64,000 bases of DNA. It comes from JAAZPG01 sp012797375 (GTDB taxonomy: Bacteria > Acidobacteriota > Aminicenantia > Aminicenantales > UBA4085). Each line of letters opens with the position of its first letter. The stretch's first letter is position 1. Under the pieces are notes generated by a model that ran no database searches, was not told the DNA's origin, and worked only from the letters and a program-made list of their open reading frames with translations. The translations under genes and the position numbers were made by a program. The stretch spans positions 1 through 64,000 of the forward strand of contig CALMMC010000124.1 of NCBI GenBank assembly GCA_937868205.1, read 5' to 3'. Positions 33,958 through 43,165 of the stretch are shown here, one piece after another.

Positions 33958-35994
33958 TCAGCGCAGATACCCAAGCGATCTCAGCGTTTCCCGCGTTTTT
34001 TCATCGGCCGTCGGGCCGGGGGGTTCGGGTGAAAAATGCGGGATATGAAGGCCCGCCCGCCAATGCTCGAGAAGACGCTCGAGCCGCGCCCCCTGGGGCG
34101 AGGAACGGGGATCCAAGGGGATTTCCTCTCTGGGATCCGCGGCCAGGTTATAAAGAAAGGATCGTCCGTCCGAGCGGGAGACCAGCTTCCAGGAATCCGT
34201 CTGGATCGCCTTCTGGCTGAGGCAGAAGGCGGAGGCATCCGCGCCGGGCAGCTCGGCAAGCGCCCCGAGCTCGGAGAGGGGAAGTTCGTATTCAGAAACG
34301 GCGGCTTCCTCCTCCGGGGCGATTCCCGCCGTCGGGCCGGCGTCCGGAAGAAGCCCGAAAGCGCTGGGCCAGTTGTCCGCCGGCGAGACGCCGGCGAGCT
34401 TCAAAACAGTCGGGAAGATCGATCCCGTCGACACGACGCCCGCGTACCGCTTGTTTTTCCCGAAAACCCTCGGATACCTCACGATCAAGGGAACGCGGAG
34501 AAGGGTCTGGTGGATGGAGAACGAATGATTCAACAAGCCGCCGTGCTCGCCGAGGTTCTCCCCGTGATCGGAGGTAATGATCACGACGGTCTCCTCGAGC
34601 AAATCCCTCTCCCGAAACATCGCGATCAGGCGCTCCAAGCAGGAATCCAGGAAAGCAAGCTCGCCGTCGTACAGCTCGGCCAGCCGGCCGTAATCGGCCG
34701 GCCTCATCAGGGTCGGGAACGCGATCAGCCTCCAGACCTCCGGATAGCAAGCGTCGGTCATCAGCTTGCGGACGGGAGGAGAAGGCCGATTCTTCAGGAA
34801 GCGTCGGCGATACGCCGGAGGCGGATTATAGGGAAGATGGGGCGGCATGTAGTTGACGAAAATGAAAAACGGCCGGTTCTTGTCCCGCCGGTTTTGCGAA
34901 TCGAGCCACCGGGCGATCCAAGGCTGCGTCTCGGCGGCCGCCCGGTCGGACCGCTTTTTTCGGGGCGATCCCAAGGCCGCGCCCAGCCCCTTTAGGATTT
35001 TCAGGTTCTCGACGGGATCCAGGCCTCTTGCATCCCACAGCCCGGAGAGCCGGAACATTTCATAGAAGCGGTCGAATCCCTGGTCGAAGTGAAACAAAGA
35101 GGACACATTCGGATTGGAGGAAAAAGCGGCCGTGGAATAGCCGGCGCTCCTCAAGAGTTCGGCCATGGTTTCCAATTCCGGACGGAGCGTGCGATGCTCG
35201 AAGGTCGCTTGATGAACCTCGGCGTACTGTCCGGTGAAAAGGGAAGCGTGGGCCGGAACCGTCCAGGGGCTGGGAGAAACCGCCCGCTCATAAACGGCGC
35301 TTTCGGCCGCCAGCCGGCGGAGAAACGGCATCGTTTCCCGCTCCCCTTCCCTTAAGGAAACATGATCCGCCCTGGCCGTATCCATCACGATGAGCAGAAC
35401 GGACGGGGATCCGGCCGGAGGAGCGGGTCGGCCCGCGGGGGCGCCGCCGCCGGCATCAATTTTCCCGGCGCGGGTTCCTCCTCTGTCCAGGGCGATGATT
35501 ATTAGGACGAGACCGAGGCCGGCAAAACCGGCGATCCGTAAAAAACGCGTCCGCCTGCCGGGAGGTTGTCTCCAGGTCGCGATCCCGGCGGCCGAGAGAA
35601 CGAAGGCCGTGGCCGCGACTCCGGCCGCCAGCCCCGCGAAATCCTTCGCCCCTGACACGAGGATGGCCGTCCGGCCGGCCAGGAGGCCCGCCGCCGAAAC
35701 GAAAAGAACGGTCAAAACAAAATCAAAAAGAGCCTTCTTGCAAAAAGAAATCACGGTCGTTTTCTGCCGGGCGGGCGCGTCTCCGCCGGCCTCGGGAAAA
35801 ACGGCGCCGACGGCGGCCGTCCCCAGTCCTCCGATCATTCCCCACAGGGAAAGGGAGATAAGGAACGCCGCCAATGATGATCCGGCCAGGCCGCCGCCGG
35901 ATTGGGCGACGGCGAAGAGCGCGTCGACGAGCCCGGCCGCCAAGCCGGCCGCGAACCCCGTCCGGAGCCCCCCCCAAACTGTTCCTTTATTCAC
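33958..35994 (-). CDS. Membrane sulfatase/phosphatase-superfamily protein
   Basis: 678 aa from GTG at 35994 behind GGGAGGAG. Four to five TM helices fill residues 1-175. From about 200 on it is a sulfatase-like domain: LLIVMDTARADHVS, SPWTVPAHASLFTG, and ITSDHGENLGEHG. The usual C/S-x-P-x-R nucleophile motif is absent; the Thr in PWTVPAH occupies its place, as in LtaS/phosphoethanolamine-transferase-type members. The active site probably faces the periplasm. It is downstream of pstB by about 55 bases. Confidence 0.85.
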   Translation of the reverse strand: MNKGTVWGGLRTGFAAGLAAGLVDALFAVAQSGGGLAGSSLAAFLISLSLWGMIGGLGTAAVGAVFPEAGGDAPARQKTTVISFCKKALFDFVLTVLFVSAAGLLAGRTAILVSGAKDFAGLAAGVAATAFVLSAAGIATWRQPPGRRTRFLRIAGFAGLGLVLIIIALDRGGTRAGKIDAGGGAPAGRPAPPAGSPSVLLIVMDTARADHVSLREGERETMPFLRRLAAESAVYERAVSPSPWTVPAHASLFTGQYAEVHQATFEHRTLRPELETMAELLRSAGYSTAAFSSNPNVSSLFHFDQGFDRFYEMFRLSGLWDARGLDPVENLKILKGLGAALGSPRKKRSDRAAAETQPWIARWLDSQNRRDKNRPFFIFVNYMPPHLPYNPPPAYRRRFLKNRPSPPVRKLMTDACYPEVWRLIAFPTLMRPADYGRLAELYDGELAFLDSCLERLIAMFRERDLLEETVVIITSDHGENLGEHGGLLNHSFSIHQTLLRVPLIVRYPRVFGKNKRYAGVVSTGSIFPTVLKLAGVSPADNWPSAFGLLPDAGPTAGIAPEEEAAVSEYELPLSELGALAELPGADASAFCLSQKAIQTDSWKLVSRSDGRSFLYNLAADPREEIPLDPRSSPQGARLERLLEHWRAGLHIPHFSPEPPGPTADEKTRETLRSLGYLR

Positions 35995-36049
35995 CGCTCC
36001 TCCCAAGACGAGGGGAAGCCGAGGACGCCTCAGGCGCGCGGCGGTTTCC

Positions 36050-36811
36050 TCAGGAAATTTCCCCGGTCAAGTAGGCTTTCATCCGGGGATCCTTCGGCTC
36101 GGCAAAGACCTCGGCCGCCGGGCCGTGCTCGACCAGCTCCCCCAGGTACATGAAAACGATATAATCCGCGATCCGCCGGGCTTGGCGGAGAATATGGGTC
36201 ACGACGATGACCGTATAATCGGTTTTCAGGTCGATCAACCGCTGCTCGACGGTGCGGCTGGATTGCGGGTCAAGGGCGGAGGTGGGCTCGTCGCCCAGGA
36301 TGATCTCCGGTTCGACGGCCAGGCCGCGGGCCAGGCACAGCCGCTGCTGCTGACCGACGGACAGCCGGGAGGCGGGCTCATGAAGACGGGTTTTCACCTC
36401 GTCCCAGAGCCCGGCGGCCGCAAGCTGGCGCTCGACAATCTGCCGCAGCTTCGCTTTCTCCCGAACGCCGTGGATCCGCGGACCATAGGCGATGTTGTCG
36501 AAAATCGACATCGGCAGAACCTGCGGTTTCTGGGACAACAGCCCCATTTTCTTCCGGATCCGCGTCACCTCGATCTTCGGATCGTAAATGTTTTCCCCGT
36601 CGACCAGGACCTGACCCTCGACCTTCACGCCATCCACTTTGTCCAAAAGCCGGTTGAGGGTTTTAAGCAAGGTCGTCTTGCCGCAGCCCGAGGGGCCGAT
36701 GATGGCCGTGACCCGGTGATCAGGGAGATCCACCGAGACGTCCTTAAGGACTTTCTGCCGGCCGAAGGTCACCGTCAGGTTCTTGATGGAAATATGCGTC
36801 TTGGCGTTCAT
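36050..36811 (-). CDS. pstB: Phosphate ABC transporter ATP-binding protein
   Basis: 253 aa. Walker A GPSGCGKTTLLKTLNRL, signature LSVGQQQRLCLARGLA, Walker B EIILGDEPTSALDP, and the D-loop/H-loop VVTHILRQARR. PstB energises high-affinity phosphate import. The signature LSVGQQQR is a slight variant of LSGGQQQR. Last pst gene; phoU is not present. Confidence 0.92.
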   Translation of the reverse strand: MNAKTHISIKNLTVTFGRQKVLKDVSVDLPDHRVTAIIGPSGCGKTTLLKTLNRLLDKVDGVKVEGQVLVDGENIYDPKIEVTRIRKKMGLLSQKPQVLPMSIFDNIAYGPRIHGVREKAKLRQIVERQLAAAGLWDEVKTRLHEPASRLSVGQQQRLCLARGLAVEPEIILGDEPTSALDPQSSRTVEQRLIDLKTDYTVIVVTHILRQARRIADYIVFMYLGELVEHGPAAEVFAEPKDPRMKAYLTGEIS

Positions 36812-36824
36812 GGCAATCCTTCGG

Positions 36825-37685
36825 TCAAATGGCGGAGTTTTTTCTGAATTTCCGGCTGTACCACCGGGAGAGAAGGCTGATGACGAGAATGATGATCGTC
36901 AGGATCGCGGCCGACGCATAAGCCCGCTCCTGGACCTCCGGGTAGGGCGTGCCGAGCTGGAAGAAAATCGCCAGCGGAAGCGTCGCCGCCGGCTGGAGGA
37001 GCGCCCCGGGGACGCGGTCGCTGAAACCGGCGGTGTACAAGACCGAGGCGGCGTCGCCGATGCCGCGGCCGAAGGCGATCAAAATCGCGGTGATGATGCC
37101 GGGAAGGCACTGACGGACGATAACGTGGACGGCCGTTTCAAGCTTCGTCGCCCCCAGGGAGGCCGAAGCGTCCTGGAGCGAGGAGGGGACGAGCCGGACG
37201 ACCTCGTCCATCGCCCGGGCCATGATCGGAAGCTCCAGGAGGGCCACGGCGATGATGCCCGCCAGGAGCGACGTCCGCAGGCCGACCATCATCATCAGGA
37301 TGAAGCCGAAGGCCCCGTAGACGATGGAGGGGATGCCCCAAAGGACGTCCAGGGAGAAGCGGACGAAGACGGCAAACCGCGATTTCCGCCGCTTGTAGAG
37401 ATTAATGTACAGGACGATCGGCAGGCTGAACAGGAGAGCCAGGAGGGTGGCCCCGCCGGCCAGCTCCAGGGACCCAACGATGGCGTTGAGAATGCCGCCC
37501 TCTTTTCCCAGGTAGTACCCGCCCTTGGGCGTCTGAGTGATCATGGCCAGGTTCATGGCCGGGAATCCCTTGACGATGACCGTAGCGATGATGAGGAGAA
37601 GGCTTCCGATGACGATCACGGTCGAGCCGATCATCAACACCTTGAAGATCGATTCCTCCAGTTTCCGCCGCCGGAAGCCCATCAT
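36825..37685 (-). CDS. pstA: Phosphate ABC transporter permease
   Basis: 286 aa with six predicted TM helices and the EAA-type loop around RLVPSSLQDASASLGATKLE. ATGA overlaps the pstC stop. GIPSIVYGAFGFIL is typical of PstA. Confidence 0.93.
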   Translation of the reverse strand: MMGFRRRKLEESIFKVLMIGSTVIVIGSLLLIIATVIVKGFPAMNLAMITQTPKGGYYLGKEGGILNAIVGSLELAGGATLLALLFSLPIVLYINLYKRRKSRFAVFVRFSLDVLWGIPSIVYGAFGFILMMMVGLRTSLLAGIIAVALLELPIMARAMDEVVRLVPSSLQDASASLGATKLETAVHVIVRQCLPGIITAILIAFGRGIGDAASVLYTAGFSDRVPGALLQPAATLPLAIFFQLGTPYPEVQERAYASAAILTIIILVISLLSRWYSRKFRKNSAI

Positions 37686-38569
37686 TCCGCCTTTTGCTCG
37701 GCCCGGATCAGGACCACGCGGGCGCCGATGTTGAACACAAGGACGATCAGGAGAAGGACGAAGGCGGCCAGCATCAGAGCTCCGTCGTACAGGGGAATGG
37801 ACATCATTTCCCCGTAATTATTGGCCAGAAGAGCCGGCAGGGGATAGGCGCTGTCGAAGACGGATTTCGGGATGATGGGCGTGTTGCCGACGACCATGAG
37901 CACGGCCATCGTTTCGCCGAAGGCCCGGGAAAATCCGAGGGCCACGGAGGCGATGATCCCGGCCAGCCCCTTGCGTAAAACGACGTGCTTGACCGTCTCC
38001 CATTTCGTCGCCCCCAGCGAGAGGGAGGCGTCGCGGAGGGATTGAGGCACCGAGGCGAAGACCTCCAAGGAGACATGGATGATCGTCGGAAAGACCATGA
38101 TGGCCAGGACGATCGCTCCGGCCAGCACCGAGTACCCGGTGGAATACGCCCCGAACGCCGGAGCGATTTTCGCCACAAAGGGGACGATCATCAGGACGCC
38201 CCAGACGCCGAAAACAACCGAGGGGATGCCGGAAAGGAGGTCGACGATGGGCTTGATGGTCTCCCGAATCCGCCGCGGCGCGTATTCGGACAGGTAAATC
38301 GCGCTCAGCAGGGAAACCGGGACGGCGATGGCCATGGCCGCCAGCGTCACCCAGACCGTCCCCATGAGGAACGGGTACAAGCCGAATTCGCCCTTCAAGG
38401 GGAACCAGGACGAACCGAAGAGAAGATCGGAAAAAGAATGAAGGGCAAGAATGCTCCGCGACCGGGAGTACAGCCCGAACAGCATCAAAAAGACGAGCGC
38501 CCCCGGCAGGATGGTGACGAGAAACATCAGCCGCCGGGCGGCAAGCTCTTTAAACAGCCGTTTGACCAT
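37682..38569 (-). CDS. pstC: Phosphate ABC transporter permease
   Basis: 295 aa. ATG start at 38569. TM-rich, with GIPSVVFGVWGVLMI and VPQSLRDASLSLGATKWE (cytoplasmic coupling loop). It pairs with PstA to form the channel. Confidence 0.93.
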   Translation of the reverse strand: MVKRLFKELAARRLMFLVTILPGALVFLMLFGLYSRSRSILALHSFSDLLFGSSWFPLKGEFGLYPFLMGTVWVTLAAMAIAVPVSLLSAIYLSEYAPRRIRETIKPIVDLLSGIPSVVFGVWGVLMIVPFVAKIAPAFGAYSTGYSVLAGAIVLAIMVFPTIIHVSLEVFASVPQSLRDASLSLGATKWETVKHVVLRKGLAGIIASVALGFSRAFGETMAVLMVVGNTPIIPKSVFDSAYPLPALLANNYGEMMSIPLYDGALMLAAFVLLLIVLVFNIGARVVLIRAEQKAE

Positions 38570-38628
38570 GCCTTGACCGTCTCCGGAAAGGGCGCATCAT
38601 ATCAGAAAACAGGGGTCGATTTCATCCC

Positions 38629-39579
38629 TTATTTATCGAGAAGGGCGAGTCCCGCCTTGAGCTTGTCCTCGCTCAGCCGGATATAACCGGTTTCGGGGAC
38701 GTATTTTTGCCCTTCTCCGAGGATCCACCGAAGGAAGGCGGCCGCCGCCGGCTTGGCCGGCACGCCCTTGGAAACCAGGTAAAGGTCCCGGGCGGGGGGA
38801 GAGGGATACTTGTTTTCGCCGATGGCCTTCGTCAAGTCATCGCGCGTCCCGTAGAACCGCTCGACCGGATCGATCATGCCGTTGCCGTCGAGATCGATGG
38901 GCACGGCCACTAGGCCGGCGATCGGGGCCAGCGTTTTCGGGTCATAAGCGAAATTGACGTTGTTGAACCCGATGCCGAGGGGATCCCGGCGGACGGCGTC
39001 GGCTAAGCCGGGATCGCCGTAGACGGCCACGCCGCCCAAGTCTTCTTGGCGCTTGTCAAGAAACAAGGCCCAGGTTTCGGCCGCGCCACAGGCGTCCGAG
39101 CGAGTGAAGACATGAATCGGCGCCGGCGCCTTGCCGTCCAGGACGTCGCCCCAGACGGTCGCCGACTTCGTAATCCAAATGTCGATGAACGCCTGGCGGG
39201 TCAGCCCTTTCCGCAGGATTTCGGGGAGATAGGGATTCTTGGAGTTGATCATGGGAACGACGGCGTCCTTGGTGACGGCGAACGGCAGAGCGCCCTTCTC
39301 CATCTCCACGGGGTGAACGTCGCGCGAGACCATGCCGAAATCGACCATGTCGGCGATCACATCGGCGATCCCCTTGCCGGCGCCGCCGGCCTGGACATCG
39401 ATCCGCACCCGGGGATGCAATATCTGAAATTCCTCGGCCCACTTGACGACCATGGGATAAAGAGCCCAGGCGCCGGAAATCGAGACCTGGCCTTCCAGGA
39501 CGGGGGCTTGAGCCGGGCCGGCGGCAAAGCCGCCCAGGACCGAGACGGCCAGGAGAACCGCGATCATCAGTTTTTTCAT
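38629..39579 (-). CDS. pstS: PstS-type substrate-binding protein
   Basis: 316 aa with signal peptide (residues 1-20). QVSISGAWALYPMVVKW matches the start of the PBP-like fold of phosphate binders, and TRSDACGAAETWALFL the ligand loop. The pst permease context supports phosphate. The ligand loop (GAWALYP) differs from the classical GSGAT/STALLP forms, so another oxyanion is possible. It follows the porin by 18 bases. Confidence 0.82.
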   Translation of the reverse strand: MKKLMIAVLLAVSVLGGFAAGPAQAPVLEGQVSISGAWALYPMVVKWAEEFQILHPRVRIDVQAGGAGKGIADVIADMVDFGMVSRDVHPVEMEKGALPFAVTKDAVVPMINSKNPYLPEILRKGLTRQAFIDIWITKSATVWGDVLDGKAPAPIHVFTRSDACGAAETWALFLDKRQEDLGGVAVYGDPGLADAVRRDPLGIGFNNVNFAYDPKTLAPIAGLVAVPIDLDGNGMIDPVERFYGTRDDLTKAIGENKYPSPPARDLYLVSKGVPAKPAAAAFLRWILGEGQKYVPETGYIRLSEDKLKAGLALLDK

Positions 39580-39597
39580 GGATCTCTCCTTCTTTAA

Positions 39598-40581
39598 TCA
39601 GAATCCGGCCTGAAATTGAACCAAGAGGGCTTTATTCACCGTCCCCCCCAGCTCGTTTCTCAGGTATTCATAATTAACCTGAAGCTTCGTTTTGCCGGAA
39701 ATCATCCAATTCAAACCGGCGGTATAAAGGTTGGTTCGGTCATCGTCCAAAGCCGTGTTCTTGTCGTACGCATCCACCTTGGCGACGATCTGCAGCTGCT
39801 TGGGAAGAACAAACCAGCCGGCTTGGACGAACCATCCCCGGCGGTCCATCTCGCCGTCGGCCGCCCAGATCATCTCCCCTTTCAGCGACACGTCCTCGAA
39901 AGAGACGCCGGCGTGGAGCCCGGTCCGATCCCGGCGGATGAGCGGCGCTCCGGCCGCGGCGTCGGCTTTTCCCTTGTAGAGGGACGCGCCGATCGTGAGA
40001 AAGTCAAATGGCTTCACCCCCACCCGGCCGGCGAAATCCTTCGCGTCGTTCGTATCGGTCTTGTTGGCTCCGGCGCCGTTGAAGAGCCCTAGGCTGTAAT
40101 CAAAAACGGAGACTTGTCCGGTCAGCATGGCGCCCACGTCGCGGCCCATCGTGCCGACGTCGCGGCCCGGGGCCAGCTTGCTGACGGGTTGGGAAAAATT
40201 AATCGTATCCAAGTCGGCCGAGGACGTGTCATTTTCCGCGCCGAAAGGAACCCGGAATTGGCCGAAGCGGAGAGCCGCAGACTCGGCGAAAACCACGTCC
40301 ACCATGGCATCGACAAGGATGGGATTTCGGACGGCATCGACCGTGAACTTGGCCTTGATATTCTTCATGAGATCGGCGGACAGGCTGAAGCGCGAACGGC
40401 GGACGCTCAAGGCGTCGACGCCTTGGTCCTGCAGAGCGCCGAGGACTTGGGTGAAACCCGAAAGCTTGAGGGTTTTCCCCGCCGTCACCGATGGGGGCGG
40501 CGTTTTTTCCTCGGCGAAAGCCGCCGGGATCAGGGCAAGGACCGCGATCAGGAGCCCGGCCGTCTTCTTCCATTTCGACAT
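39598..40581 (-). CDS. Phosphate-selective porin-like outer-membrane protein (OprO/OprP family)
   Basis: 327 aa from ATG at 40581 behind GGGAGGTGATC. Signal peptide ends at AFAEE. Amphipathic beta strands alternate to a C-terminal Phe (LVQFQAGF), the outer-membrane sorting signal. ALRFGQFRVPFGAEN and GRDVGTMGRDVGA resemble OprP-type porins. It would bring the pst substrate through the outer membrane. An inverted repeat lies just upstream. Confidence 0.83.
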   Translation of the reverse strand: MSKWKKTAGLLIAVLALIPAAFAEEKTPPPSVTAGKTLKLSGFTQVLGALQDQGVDALSVRRSRFSLSADLMKNIKAKFTVDAVRNPILVDAMVDVVFAESAALRFGQFRVPFGAENDTSSADLDTINFSQPVSKLAPGRDVGTMGRDVGAMLTGQVSVFDYSLGLFNGAGANKTDTNDAKDFAGRVGVKPFDFLTIGASLYKGKADAAAGAPLIRRDRTGLHAGVSFEDVSLKGEMIWAADGEMDRRGWFVQAGWFVLPKQLQIVAKVDAYDKNTALDDDRTNLYTAGLNWMISGKTKLQVNYEYLRNELGGTVNKALLVQFQAGF

Positions 40582-40598
40582 GATCACCTCCCGGTATT

Positions 40599-40630
40599 TA
40601 GTTGATATAGTCTATTGTTAATATCGACTA
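40599..40630. promoter_or_regulatory. Operator-like inverted repeat upstream of the porin/pst genes
   Basis: TAGTTGATAT (40599-40608) and ATATCGACTA (40621-40630) are inverted copies with one mismatch, 12 bases apart, 18 bases before the porin ATG. The half site recurs upstream of the Rrf2 gene. Confidence 0.55.
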
Positions 40631-40644
40631 TTCCTAAAAAAATT

Positions 40645-41112
40645 TTATCCCTTATCCGGCGTCTTTTGATTTCCGTTTTCATTATTGGCCCTCATCGCTT
40701 TTCGCGTCATTTCTGCGACATCGGCAAAGGAAGTGCTTTCCAGGATTTCGGCGATCGCGTCCCGGTTTCTCTTCCAAAGCCAGCGGAGGCCGCACGATTT
40801 TTCCCGTGGACAGACTTCGCGGGCGGTGACGCTGACGCAGTCGATCGGGGCGAGGGGACCATCCATGACGCGGATGATCTCCGCCACGGAGATCTCTTCG
40901 GGCGGCTTGGAGAGCATATATCCGCCGTTGGGCCCCTTCCGGCTGCGCAGGTATCCGGCCCTTTTGATTTGGAGGAGGATTTGCTCAAGGAAACGTTCCG
41001 GAATGTCTTGGACCCTGGAAATGTCTCGGATGTGAAGAGGCGGTCCGCCGTAATGCAACGTCAGCTCGAGCATCGCCCGGCTCGCATACTCGCCTTTCGT
41101 CGACAGTCTCAA
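40645..41112 (-). CDS. Rrf2 family transcriptional regulator with three conserved Cys
   Basis: 155 aa. MRLSTKGEYASRAMLEL is the canonical Rrf2 start, which here is encoded by TTG at 41112. Winged helix with recognition helix near GPNGGYMLSKP. C92, C101 and C107 (DCVSVTAREVC...SC) have the spacing of iron-sulfur-binding IscR/NsrR types. It probably senses redox or Fe-S status and controls itself and the porin-pst genes, judging by the shared operator-like sequences. Confidence 0.9.
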   Translation of the reverse strand: MRLSTKGEYASRAMLELTLHYGGPPLHIRDISRVQDIPERFLEQILLQIKRAGYLRSRKGPNGGYMLSKPPEEISVAEIIRVMDGPLAPIDCVSVTAREVCPREKSCGLRWLWKRNRDAIAEILESTSFADVAEMTRKAMRANNENGNQKTPDKG

Positions 41113-41115
41113 AAG

Positions 41116-41138
41116 AACTATCCTATTAGTTGACTATA
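41116..41138. promoter_or_regulatory. Operator-like sequence upstream of the Rrf2 gene
   Basis: AACTA (41116-41120) and TAGTT (41127-41131) are inverted; TAGTTGACTA (41127-41136) is itself a TAGT-TG-ACTA palindrome and shares TAGTTGA with the site at 40599. TATAGT on the minus strand overlaps it as a possible -10. Confidence 0.5.
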
Positions 41139-41215
41139 CCAATCGGCCATCTGATTTATCATTTCCCGGGCCTTCTGTCAAGTTCATTTATGATAAAATA
41201 ACTGCGGCGGAAAAG

Positions 41216-43165
41216 ATGCCTTTCCGGTTTGTCGATCTCCCTCTCAGGCGAAAAATGATCCTCGCCATTCTCGCCATCGTTCTCTTCGGAGGGATTGTTT
41301 TCGGCATCCTCGGCCTGCGACTCGAACACCAGACGATCATGTCCCTGGCGGAAAACCGGATCCACCACGATATGGACTCCGCCCGGACCATTTATTCCTT
41401 TTACTTGGACAATCTGCTGACGGCCGTGACCCTGACGGCCGAATCGGAGCTCTTGCGTCTCCCCCGCTCCGCCCAGCCGAACGCCGAACTGGATTTCCAT
41501 CTGGCTCGGGCCGCGGAAGCGGGACGTTTTGATTTTCTATCGTTCGCGGCCGCCGACGGAAGACGGATCGCTCTCTCCGATCCGGCCGTTCCGGCCGGCG
41601 GATTCCGGGACCGGGATTCTTTTTTCTCCCGGGTCCTCGAGGGAAAGCGGCTCGCCGCGACGCGGCTTCTCCCCCTGGATTCCCTCCGCCGGGAAAGCAC
41701 CCGGTTCGGAGAATCCGCGGCCGGGGACATCCTCGTCCTTGTCGCGGCGGCGCCCGTCCGCGGCCCGGAAGGAAGGATCATCGGCGTCCTGGAGGGCGGA
41801 CGGCGGATCAACGGCGACAACGAGATCGTCGACCGGGTCAAAGCCGCGATTTTCGATCCCGAAAAACGCGGCGGCCGGGACACGGGCGTCGTCACGATCC
41901 ACCAAGGCGACATCCGGGCATCGACAACCCTCAAAAACCCCCAGGGGAGCCGGTTGAACGGAACGCGGGCGGATCCCCGCTTCCGGCAGGAGGCGCTCGA
42001 ACGAAGGAAAGCTTGGGCCGGGCGGGCCGTCATTCTCGGGGAACGGTACATCAGCGCTTCCGAGCCCCTGGCCGATTACGACGGGACCGTCGTCGGAATG
42101 CTGAGCATCGGTCTTTTAGAACGGCCGTTTCTCGCTCTCCGCAACCGGGTGATCACCCAAAACGCCGCCTGGGCCGCGGCCACGGCGGCCGTTCTGCTGA
42201 TCCTCCTTTCCCTCATGGCGACGCGTCTCGTCCGGCCGTTGGGAGACTTGGCCGCGGCCGCGTCCCGGATCGCCCAAGGCGACCTGAACCTGAAAGTCCC
42301 GGTCGGCGGCCGCGACGAAATCGGAGAGCTCGGCGGGGCGTTCAACCGAATGACCGCCGAGCTTCGCAAGGCCAAGGAAAATCTTCTCCAATGGACGTGG
42401 ACTCTTGAAAGCCGGGTCGCCGACCGAACCCACGCCCTCCGCAACATCCAGGAATCCATGGCCCGATCGGAAAAAATGGCCTCCCTCGGGCAACTCGCCG
42501 CCGGCATCGCCCACGAAATCAACAATCCCCTGACGACCATCCTCATCAACGCCCATCTTCTGCTGGAAAAAGCTCGGCCGGACGATCCGGCCGCGGCCGC
42601 TCTCCGCCTGATCGCCGAGGAAACCGAGCGCTGCGGCCGGATCGTCAAGGGGCTTCTCGAATACTCCCGGCGGACGCCGCCCGAAAAATCCGCCCTCGAC
42701 GTCAACGCCGTCGTGGAACGCACCATCGGCCTGCTTTCCGGCCAGGCCTGGGCCCGCAACGTCCGTCTCTCCCATCATTTGGACCGGACGCTCCCTCCGC
42801 TCTTTCTCGACAGAGCGAAAATCCAACAGGTGTTCTGGAACCTGATCCTCAACGCCTGCGAGGCGATGCCCTCGGGAGGAACGATCGATGTTTCCAGCCG
42901 CCGCTCGGCCGACGGCCGGTCGATCGAGGTCGTATTCGCCGATTCGGGGCCGGGAATCCCGGAGGAAAACCTCGACCGGATTTTCGACCCCTTTTTCACG
43001 ACCAAATCCTCGGGAACGGGCTTGGGGCTGGCCGTCGCCGCCAGGCTCGTCGAGCAGCACGGCGGAACCATCTCCGCCCGAAACGGGGCTGGCCGCGGCG
43101 CGGTCTTTACGATACAATGGCCGCTGGCGGACACGGAAACCGGGGACAGAGGAATTGGACCATGA
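41216..43165 (+). CDS. Membrane sensor histidine kinase (Cache-HAMP-HisKA-HATPase)
   Basis: 649 aa. TM1 (residues about 13-33), a periplasmic Cache-type sensor to about 300, TM2 (about 317-337), HAMP (RLVRPLGDLAAAASRIAQGD), H box GIAHEINNPLT, N box NLILNACEAM, G boxes DSGPGIP and GTGLGLAV. It phosphorylates a response regulator, presumably the coupled one downstream (ATGA overlap). Ligand unknown. Confidence 0.94.
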   Translation: MPFRFVDLPLRRKMILAILAIVLFGGIVFGILGLRLEHQTIMSLAENRIHHDMDSARTIYSFYLDNLLTAVTLTAESELLRLPRSAQPNAELDFHLARAAEAGRFDFLSFAAADGRRIALSDPAVPAGGFRDRDSFFSRVLEGKRLAATRLLPLDSLRRESTRFGESAAGDILVLVAAAPVRGPEGRIIGVLEGGRRINGDNEIVDRVKAAIFDPEKRGGRDTGVVTIHQGDIRASTTLKNPQGSRLNGTRADPRFRQEALERRKAWAGRAVILGERYISASEPLADYDGTVVGMLSIGLLERPFLALRNRVITQNAAWAAATAAVLLILLSLMATRLVRPLGDLAAAASRIAQGDLNLKVPVGGRDEIGELGGAFNRMTAELRKAKENLLQWTWTLESRVADRTHALRNIQESMARSEKMASLGQLAAGIAHEINNPLTTILINAHLLLEKARPDDPAAAALRLIAEETERCGRIVKGLLEYSRRTPPEKSALDVNAVVERTIGLLSGQAWARNVRLSHHLDRTLPPLFLDRAKIQQVFWNLILNACEAMPSGGTIDVSSRRSADGRSIEVVFADSGPGIPEENLDRIFDPFFTTKSSGTGLGLAVAARLVEQHGGTISARNGAGRGAVFTIQWPLADTETGDRGIGP

